This document shows, piece by piece, positions 58,482 through 64,000 of a DNA stretch of 64,000 nt (the stretch's first letter is position 1; each line of letters opens with the position of its first letter). Location of the stretch: assembly GCF_041468085.1 (NCBI RefSeq), contig NZ_CP121017.1, forward strand, positions 2,211,501-2,275,500, written 5' to 3'. The notes beneath the pieces were generated by a model. The model had not been told where the DNA came from, made no database searches, and saw only the letters and a list, made by a program, of their open reading frames with translations. A program made the position numbers and the translations under genes. The stretch comes from Tistrella mobilis. Lineage in GTDB: Bacteria > Pseudomonadota > Alphaproteobacteria > Tistrellales > Tistrellaceae.

Positions 58482-59794
58482 CGGGCCCTGAGCAGCAGGG
58501 AATCGGCCGTGTCCGACGGTTCAAGCGTCGCATGGCCCATCTGCATCCAGATCGGCGTCGTCGGCAGCCCGCCCAGCCCGTAATCGGTGGTGGCGAGGCT
58601 GCCGGCAATCTTGTGAAGCGCTTTCATCGACCGCTCGCCGGGGGTATCGGGCAGAACCACCACCAGAGTGGAATCATCCGCGCGCGCCACCATGTCCTCT
58701 ACTCGAACGAGCCGTTTCAGTGTGTCGGTCGCGCGCTTCATCACTGACCGGGCTGCGGCAGGACCACGGCGCTCGATCAGCAATGAGAGATTGCGGTATG
58801 AAACCGTTGCGATGCTGAGCGGCTTCTCCCACTTTGCCGCCTCAAACACCAGTCGCGACAGGTGAACGCGCAGAAATTCCTGCCGATAGGCGCCGGTTTC
58901 CGCATCGACCGTCGATGGCGCTTCAAGCGAGGCAAAAAGGTCGGTCAGACGCCGCCGGATACGTCTGCGACGCAGGGCCGACAGCACCCGGCCATGGAGC
59001 TCGTCAGGCGGATACGGGCGCGGAATCAGGTCGTCGATGCCGGTCTTCAGCAGAGTGGCCGCATCGGGCGCAACCGAAGCATGGCCGACAGCCAGTACCG
59101 GCACGTCGTAAAGAGCCGGCGTATCGCGTACATGCAGCGCCAGACCCAGCCAGTCTTCGCTGCTGCCACCGTCGAAGGACAGGATCAGGGTATCAACCGG
59201 TTGCTCGTGCAGAAGCTGGGCCGCTTCGGCAGCGCCGGCGGTTCTGAGCAGGCGATAGCGCGATTGCAGCAGCTCCGCCACATCGTCGAGATCCTCACCC
59301 ATCTGAGCGGCCAGCAGCAGGGTGGGCGGGCCGTCATTAGCGATCGGACGGCGCTTGTCCAGTTCCACCCGGAAGCTTCGGGCGGTGGCGGTCCGGCGGC
59401 GCAGTTCCGCCTGCATGATACCCAGCCGCACCAGTTTGGCCATGCGTGCCGCCAGGAAACCAAGATTCAGGCCGCCGGTCAGCAGCTCGTCGACTCCGAC
59501 CGAGAGCGACCGTCGCCGCAGGGCCGATGATGCCTGTGTGCCGATCATCAGCACCGGAATATGCTGGGTGTCGGGGTCGTTGCGCAGCATGTCCACGAAA
59601 TCGCAGCCATCGCCGTCAGGCAGGCGGTCGTCTATGACGATCACGTCGGTCAGAAGCTGTCGGGACAGGCGAAGGCCTTCGGCACCGGTACGGGCGCTGA
59701 ACAGAAACATGTTCTGTGCGCGCAGGCCGTCCATCACCTGCTGCGCAATCCGGGGATCTTGCATGACGACCAGGACGCGCGCGATATGAGCCAT
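58466..59794 (-). CDS. PleD-like two-receiver protein with degenerate GGDEF domain
   Basis: A 442-residue protein from ATG 59794. Receiver 1 has the phospho-acceptor in DVIVIDDRLPDGDG (Asp55), but its N-terminal acidic pair reads MQ (VLVVMQDP) and the usual Lys-Pro is absent. Receiver 2 lacks the acceptor Asp (TLILSFDGG) and has PRPY for KPF. The third domain follows PleD's diguanylate cyclase, but the active-site GGEEF is ADDST (372-376) within VARADDSTLVVVLPDT. It should not make c-di-GMP and may be a scaffold or a c-di-GMP/partner sensor. Confidence 0.85.
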   Translation of the reverse strand: MAHIARVLVVMQDPRIAQQVMDGLRAQNMFLFSARTGAEGLRLSRQLLTDVIVIDDRLPDGDGCDFVDMLRNDPDTQHIPVLMIGTQASSALRRRSLSVGVDELLTGGLNLGFLAARMAKLVRLGIMQAELRRRTATARSFRVELDKRRPIANDGPPTLLLAAQMGEDLDDVAELLQSRYRLLRTAGAAEAAQLLHEQPVDTLILSFDGGSSEDWLGLALHVRDTPALYDVPVLAVGHASVAPDAATLLKTGIDDLIPRPYPPDELHGRVLSALRRRRIRRRLTDLFASLEAPSTVDAETGAYRQEFLRVHLSRLVFEAAKWEKPLSIATVSYRNLSLLIERRGPAAARSVMKRATDTLKRLVRVEDMVARADDSTLVVVLPDTPGERSMKALHKIAGSLATTDYGLGGLPTTPIWMQMGHATLEPSDTADSLLLRARQVLL

Positions 59795-59844
59795 GGGCGC
59801 CGGAATCTCCCGTCGCGAAAGATGTCTCTGCCGTCGTTCTGCAA

Positions 59845-61509
59845 TCATCCGGCGCCGAGAGCCCGCCGGAGGATCTTGCCGTTCACCCCACGGGGGAGGC
59901 TGTCGACCAGGATGAGATCGCGGGGCCATTTATAGCGGGCGAGATGCTTGCCGACCCAGGCATTCAGGCCGTCGAGATCCAGCTCTCCCGCGCGGCCGGG
60001 TTTGGGAACCACATAGGCCGCAATAATGGTCAGCGCATCGTCGACTTTCCGTGGACCGACGGCGACTTCGGCAATCGCAGGATGGGCGCTCAATGCCGCT
60101 TCCACTTCAATCGGCGAGACCCGATAGCCCAGAACGGTCATAACTTCGTCCGAGCGCCCATCGTACCAGTAGTATCCGTCGCTGTCGACGCGCGCGAGAT
60201 CACCGGTGAGGAACCAGTCACCACGCCAGGCGGCCGCCGTGTCGTCCGGGCGGTTCCAGTAGCCGAGCATTAGCCCCGGTTCGTCGCGATGCACGGCGAT
60301 CACCCCGACATCGTCGGGCCCCACGGGCTCCGTCCCTCCGTCCAGCGGCAGGACCTGAATCCGGCGGCCCGGCTGCGGCCGGCCAGGACTGCCCAGGCGG
60401 AGCGGTGTCTCGGGCCCGCTGGAGATGTATGTCGACACCTCGCTCATCCCCAGGGCTTCATAGAGCGGCAGGGATGCGGCATCGAACCAGCGATGCGTCA
60501 ATGGTGGCGGCAGCGCTTCGCCGGCGGTCAGACCGTGGCGGAGCGTCCGAAGGCGTTCGGGTGTCAGGGTGCCGTATTTCAGCATCTGGCGGTAGACCGA
60601 CGGGACGGCGGCGAAAATCGTCGCCTCTGCCCGTTCGATCAGCAATGGCCAGACCGAGGGGTCGCGCGGCCCGGCATAGAGGATGGCCGTTGCGCCATGC
60701 GCCCAGGGGTCCATCAGGCCGACGCCGAGCGTATATGTCCAGTTCAACTGTCCGGCATGCAGCACACGGTCCTCGGGGCCCATGCCGTGCCAGCCCGGCC
60801 CCATCGGCCGGCGGCCCCAGACGGCGCGGTGGGCGTGGAGCACGCCTTTAGGGCGGCCGCTGGTACCCGAGGTATAGATCATGAGGGCGGGGTCATGGGC
60901 GGGCAAGGGCAGCGGTGCCATGTCGCGACGCCCCTGAACCGCTGCATGCAGCCAGTCGAGACCAAGCAGGCGCATGCCCCCGGGATGGGGCGGGGCGATC
61001 TCCAGCCCGTCGGCGATGAAAGCCACGGCAGCACCGCAGTCACGGGCGATGAAGCCCGCCTCTGCCGGTGTCAGCTGTGCCGAGGTCGGCACGGCGATCA
61101 GGCCCGCAGCCGCTGCCGCGAAGTAGACCAGAGCGAACTCCAGACGGTTGCCCATGCGGATCATGATCCGTGAACCGGGTGCCAGATCCAGCGCGTGAAG
61201 CGCTGCCGTCACCCGGCGGACCTGATCGTACATCCGCCCGAAGCTGACCTCGCCGCGAATACCGGTGTCGTCCAGCAGGATCAGTGCCGCCTTGTCGGGC
61301 TGCCGTTCGGCATTCCAGGCCAGGCAGTATTCCGTGAGATTGAACCGTTCCGTGTCGAAGACGTGCTGCGCCGCAGGCATCGCCGGCAAAGGTGCCGGCG
61401 TGGCGGCAGGCGAAACGGCAGCCGCCCCGTCAGGCTGACCGACAGGGGCGGGGGCGGCGGGGGCGGATGCGGGCACCGTGGCACCCTCTACGGAAGCGTC
61501 ACTGATCAT
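59845..61509 (-). CDS. Acyl-CoA synthetase (AMP-binding family)
   Basis: A 554-residue protein from ATG 61509. After an Ala/Pro-rich N-terminal stretch (to about residue 45), the adenylate-forming motifs are in order: MIYTSGTSGRPKGVLHAH, QLNWTYTLGVGLMDPW, YEALGMSEVSTYISS, WFLTGDLARVDSDGYYWYDG, GRSDEVMTVLGYRVSPIEVE and the catalytic Lys in PRGVNGKILRRAL. It activates a carboxylate to acyl-CoA; the pocket is not clear enough to name the acid. It resembles benzoate/acetate-type ligases. Confidence 0.85.
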   Translation of the reverse strand: MISDASVEGATVPASAPAAPAPVGQPDGAAAVSPAATPAPLPAMPAAQHVFDTERFNLTEYCLAWNAERQPDKAALILLDDTGIRGEVSFGRMYDQVRRVTAALHALDLAPGSRIMIRMGNRLEFALVYFAAAAAGLIAVPTSAQLTPAEAGFIARDCGAAVAFIADGLEIAPPHPGGMRLLGLDWLHAAVQGRRDMAPLPLPAHDPALMIYTSGTSGRPKGVLHAHRAVWGRRPMGPGWHGMGPEDRVLHAGQLNWTYTLGVGLMDPWAHGATAILYAGPRDPSVWPLLIERAEATIFAAVPSVYRQMLKYGTLTPERLRTLRHGLTAGEALPPPLTHRWFDAASLPLYEALGMSEVSTYISSGPETPLRLGSPGRPQPGRRIQVLPLDGGTEPVGPDDVGVIAVHRDEPGLMLGYWNRPDDTAAAWRGDWFLTGDLARVDSDGYYWYDGRSDEVMTVLGYRVSPIEVEAALSAHPAIAEVAVGPRKVDDALTIIAAYVVPKPGRAGELDLDGLNAWVGKHLARYKWPRDLILVDSLPRGVNGKILRRALGAG

Positions 61510-61606
61510 GGCGCTGAGGGTAAGCCCGGACGCGCGGTTTCGGAAGTGCCAAAAAACAGCCATCGAAACGTCGCGAAACCACGCGAGCGCCGGTCACGAA
61601 TGGCAA

Positions 61607-61631
61607 CCCCCCGCTCCGGGGGAGCGGGGGG
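61607..61631 (-). terminator. Hairpin after the chemotaxis receptor gene
   Basis: CCCCCCGCTCC (61607-61617), loop GGG, GGAGCGGGGGG (61621-61631), a perfect 11-bp stem 24 bases past the receptor stop. On the minus strand it is followed by only TTGCC, so the tail is short. Confidence 0.5.
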
Positions 61632-61654
61632 CGCGGGGGCCGATGATGTCCGGA

Positions 61655-63766
61655 TCAGAGGCCCAGGCGTTCGCCGGTTTCCCGGGCCTCGCGGCGGAGC
61701 GAATCCACCACATTCTCGACCGACCGGCGGAGGGCTTCAGAGCTGTGGGCAAGATGGGCGGTGGCGTCGGCGACGGATGTGGCGGCTTCCGCCGTGCGGC
61801 CGGCGCCTCCTGCGACCTCACCGATAGCCGACGAGATGGTGCGGGTGCCGTCAGCTGCCTGATTGACGTTATGTGCAATCTCGCCGATTGCGGCGATCTG
61901 CTCTTCCACTGCACTGGCGATGGTCGCGGAGGCTTCCCTGACCCGACCGATGGTTTCGACGATCCGGGCGATGGCGCTGACCGCCTGTTCAGTATCACCC
62001 TGGGTGGCGGCAATGCGTGCGGTGATCTCTTCCGTCGCTTTTGCGGTCTGTGTGGCCAGGGTCTTGACTTCAGAGGCCACCACGGCGAAGCCCTTGCCGG
62101 CCTCACCCGCGCGGGCCGCCTCGATCGTGGCGTTGAGGGCAAGCAGGTTGGTCTGCGACGCGATGTCGTTGATCAGCTGCACCACGTCGCCTATCTGGCG
62201 GGCCGAGCCGGCCAGCCTCCGGACGATCCCGTCGGTGTCCGCCGCGCGGCTCGATGCCTCGGCGATGATGTCTGATGCCGTGGTGACCTGCCGGCCGATT
62301 TCGTGGGCCGACGCGGTCAGTTCTTCGGTGGCGGTGGCGACGGTCTGGACGTTGACGTTGGTCTCTTCACCGGCAGCGGCGACGGTCGCCGAATTGGCCG
62401 AGGTGGTGTCGGCGATACCGCGCATTTCGGCCGCGCCGCGCTCCAGCTCCTGGGCAAGACCGGTCATCTCGTCGGCGATGCCCCGCACCTCGCGTTCCAA
62501 CGTGTCGGCAAGGCCCAAAGTCGATTCCCGACGGGCTTCTTCCGCCCGGCGTTCGGCGGCAGCCTGAGCGAGGCGCAGACGCTCGGTCTCGGCAAGCGTG
62601 TCGCGGAAATTCACCAGGGCCCGATTGAGCCCACCAATCTCGTCATGGCGGTCCGTCCCGGGAATCTCGATGCCGGTGTGACCTTCGGTCAGCCGGCCGA
62701 TAACGCCCATTGACGCTGTCAGCGGGCGCTTGATCAGCATAATGACAGTGACGGCAAGTGCGATGACAACCAGGATGACGAGAATAATGCCGCCGAGGAC
62801 CATGCTGTCACGAACATCTACCGATGCGGCGCGCATCGAGTCTTCCGGGATGTTGATGAACAGGCTCCACGGCTTATCGTAGCCGGTGATCTTCACCGGC
62901 ACCACCAGTCGAAAAACGCTCTTCTCCAGGCTGGGAGACCAGGAGACAGCTTCCAGGCCGCGGCCTTCGGCGACGGCCTGGACGTATTCCGTGACGTCCT
63001 CGCTGGTCAAATCCTTCATCGGCCGGCCACGCAGGTCGGGATTGGGGTGGTTGACCACAAGCCCCCCGTCGGTAAACAACAGCACATTGCCGGTGCCGAA
63101 GGGTTTGGTTTCGTTCAGACGCTTGTTCCAGCCGTCGAGCTCGACATCGACGCCCGCCACGCCGATCGGCTTGCCACCACTGAAAATCGGCACCGATGCC
63201 GACAGTGTCATGACATCTTTGCCGGCAATGTCATAAAGGGTGGGGGGCGTGAGGTACGTTTTCCCGGTGCTCATCGGGGTTGTGTAGTAATCCGAATTCG
63301 CGTCGTCATACGCCGTGAGATGGCTGATGTTGGTGGTGCCACCGATACGGTTCACATAACTCAGGAAACGACCGGTCGCGTCCGAACGGGGCGTGTTGCG
63401 GAACCCGGCATCATTCCCGTCGAGCGCATCAGGCTCGAAGCCGGCCCAGACACCGAGCAGATGGGTCTTGTCTGCAAAAGTCCGGTCGATGATGGCGTCA
63501 TAGGCACTGCGCTCCGTCGTGCCATTCGCCTTGAGTGCACCGAGTGAGCCGGCGAGGGATGCCGCGGTGCCTACATCAAGGGCAAGGTCGCGCCCGATCT
63601 CGGCAGCCAACTGCCTTGACAGGGTTCGTCCCGCCTCCAGCGACGATTCAAGAACCCTGTTCTCTGCGATCCGGGTGACCGCCGTAATCCCGGAAGTCAG
63701 CAATACGGCGAGCGCTCCGCCGCCGATGAGGATGATCTTTGATGAAAGCCCGAGCGTGAGACGCAT
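61655..63766 (-). CDS. Methyl-accepting chemotaxis protein, double Cache type
   Basis: A 703-residue receptor from ATG 63766 ([10 protein letters not shown]), GGGGTA upstream. A first membrane helix ([20 protein letters not shown]) is followed by a periplasmic dCACHE domain (about 50-330, with [20 protein letters not shown] and [16 protein letters not shown]). A second helix ([20 protein letters not shown]), HAMP, and the signalling domain with the hairpin tip [20 protein letters not shown] and [16 protein letters not shown] complete it. Cache receptors often sense amino acids, organic acids or polyamines. The ligand is not known. Confidence 0.93.
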   Translation of the reverse strand: MRLTLGLSSKIILIGGGALAVLLTSGITAVTRIAENRVLESSLEAGRTLSRQLAAEIGRDLALDVGTAASLAGSLGALKANGTTERSAYDAIIDRTFADKTHLLGVWAGFEPDALDGNDAGFRNTPRSDATGRFLSYVNRIGGTTNISHLTAYDDANSDYYTTPMSTGKTYLTPPTLYDIAGKDVMTLSASVPIFSGGKPIGVAGVDVELDGWNKRLNETKPFGTGNVLLFTDGGLVVNHPNPDLRGRPMKDLTSEDVTEYVQAVAEGRGLEAVSWSPSLEKSVFRLVVPVKITGYDKPWSLFINIPEDSMRAASVDVRDSMVLGGIILVILVVIALAVTVIMLIKRPLTASMGVIGRLTEGHTGIEIPGTDRHDEIGGLNRALVNFRDTLAETERLRLAQAAAERRAEEARRESTLGLADTLEREVRGIADEMTGLAQELERGAAEMRGIADTTSANSATVAAAGEETNVNVQTVATATEELTASAHEIGRQVTTASDIIAEASSRAADTDGIVRRLAGSARQIGDVVQLINDIASQTNLLALNATIEAARAGEAGKGFAVVASEVKTLATQTAKATEEITARIAATQGDTEQAVSAIARIVETIGRVREASATIASAVEEQIAAIGEIAHNVNQAADGTRTISSAIGEVAGGAGRTAEAATSVADATAHLAHSSEALRRSVENVVDSLRREARETGERLGL

Positions 63767-64000
63767 ACGGTACCCCGCGTTTATTTCCTGCGTGTTCCGG
63801 ACACGCGGATACTTAGCTGCAGCCGACCGGCGCAGCATTTTCGTGCATTGCGAGGTACTTTAGACGAAATGTGTTAATCAACTCCTTCGGTCATCAAGGA
63901 ATACAGGCCATAAGATCGAAATTTATTCTGTAATATAAAACCAGAAAGAGAATTTTGTATTTCATGGCGAGCAGGATGTATGTTTATGGTGGCCAGTGCA
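63767..64000. other. AT-rich upstream region, end of window
   Basis: The last 230 bases are distinctly more AT-rich than the rest. They contain the leader of the receptor gene and, further right, a stretch with AATATAAAA. A short open frame from ATG 63964 runs off the end and cannot be judged. No gene is claimed. Confidence 0.4.

Noticed and set aside
63800-63870. Sigma-28-type promoter for the chemotaxis receptor
   Set aside because: A TAAA...CGAAAA pair can be found on the minus strand, but spacing is 13 instead of 15 and only 5 of 8 bases match the -10 element.
63964-64000. Start of a further plus-strand gene at the right edge
   Set aside because: Only 12 codons are visible and there is no clear ribosome-binding site.

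Overview
The window is GC-rich, almost fully coding alphaproteobacterial chromosome. It carries the pyrE-pdxJ-acpS-lepB-rnc-era-recO-parC run, the recG/sdhE-mfd group, a Mg-type HemB, a TakP-like TRAP system and an alphaproteobacterial-type ornithine decarboxylase. Together these point to a Rhodospirillales-like organism, perhaps near Tistrella. That placement is inferred from gene content and cannot be proved here. No tRNA, rRNA, insertion sequence, integrase, prophage or CRISPR array was found. Large open frames opposite real genes are a by-product of high GC.

Layout. 0-5 kb: the end of a chemotaxis receptor, a lipoprotein, an NTF2-like exported protein, then a P5C-type aldehyde dehydrogenase with a hydroxypyruvate-isomerase-like enzyme, and a SprT-like protein. 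5-10 kb: ornithine decarboxylase behind a structured leader with a short upstream ORF, a haloacid dehalogenase and a Slt-type lytic transglycosylase. 10-15 kb: dapA, smpB, a YuiH-like molybdoenzyme, a family-5 uracil-DNA glycosylase, an NYN-domain protein with an acidic tail, folK and rpoZ. 15-29 kb: rel, pyrE, a pdxJ homologue without its active site, acpS, lepB, rnc, era, then a three-gene ExbB/ExbD-like membrane module, an SDR/LysR divergent pair, recO and parC. 29-36 kb: a TRAP transporter with one permease pair and three tandem Tat-exported binding proteins. 36-45 kb: bpt, threonine deaminase, a penicillin-acylase-family hydrolase, a second ODC-fold decarboxylase, an exported hydratase-like protein, hemB and an HIBYL-CoA hydrolase-like protein. 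45-58 kb: an LdtR-like MarR regulator, the speD-speE operon, a fluoroacetate-dehalogenase-type hydrolase, a DUF502 protein, two Rnk-like proteins, recG, sdhE and mfd. 58-64 kb: two small membrane proteins, a PleD-like protein with a ruined GGDEF motif, an acyl-CoA synthetase and a second chemotaxis receptor.

Functional threads. Polyamine synthesis is well represented: two ODC-fold decarboxylases, SpeD and SpeE, in three transcription units. The pyrE-to-era block is tightly coupled, with 4-base overlaps at acpS/lepB and rnc/era; LysR/recO/parC are coupled in the same way. Several gene pairs end tail to tail with overlapping stops.

The best candidates for something undescribed are the ExbB/ExbD-like three-gene module (22435-24202) and the PdxJ-fold protein that keeps the pdxJ position but not its catalytic and phosphate-binding residues (18236-19027). 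Next come the exported MhpD-like protein, the zinc-ribbon/Rnk fusion and the degenerate PleD-like regulator.
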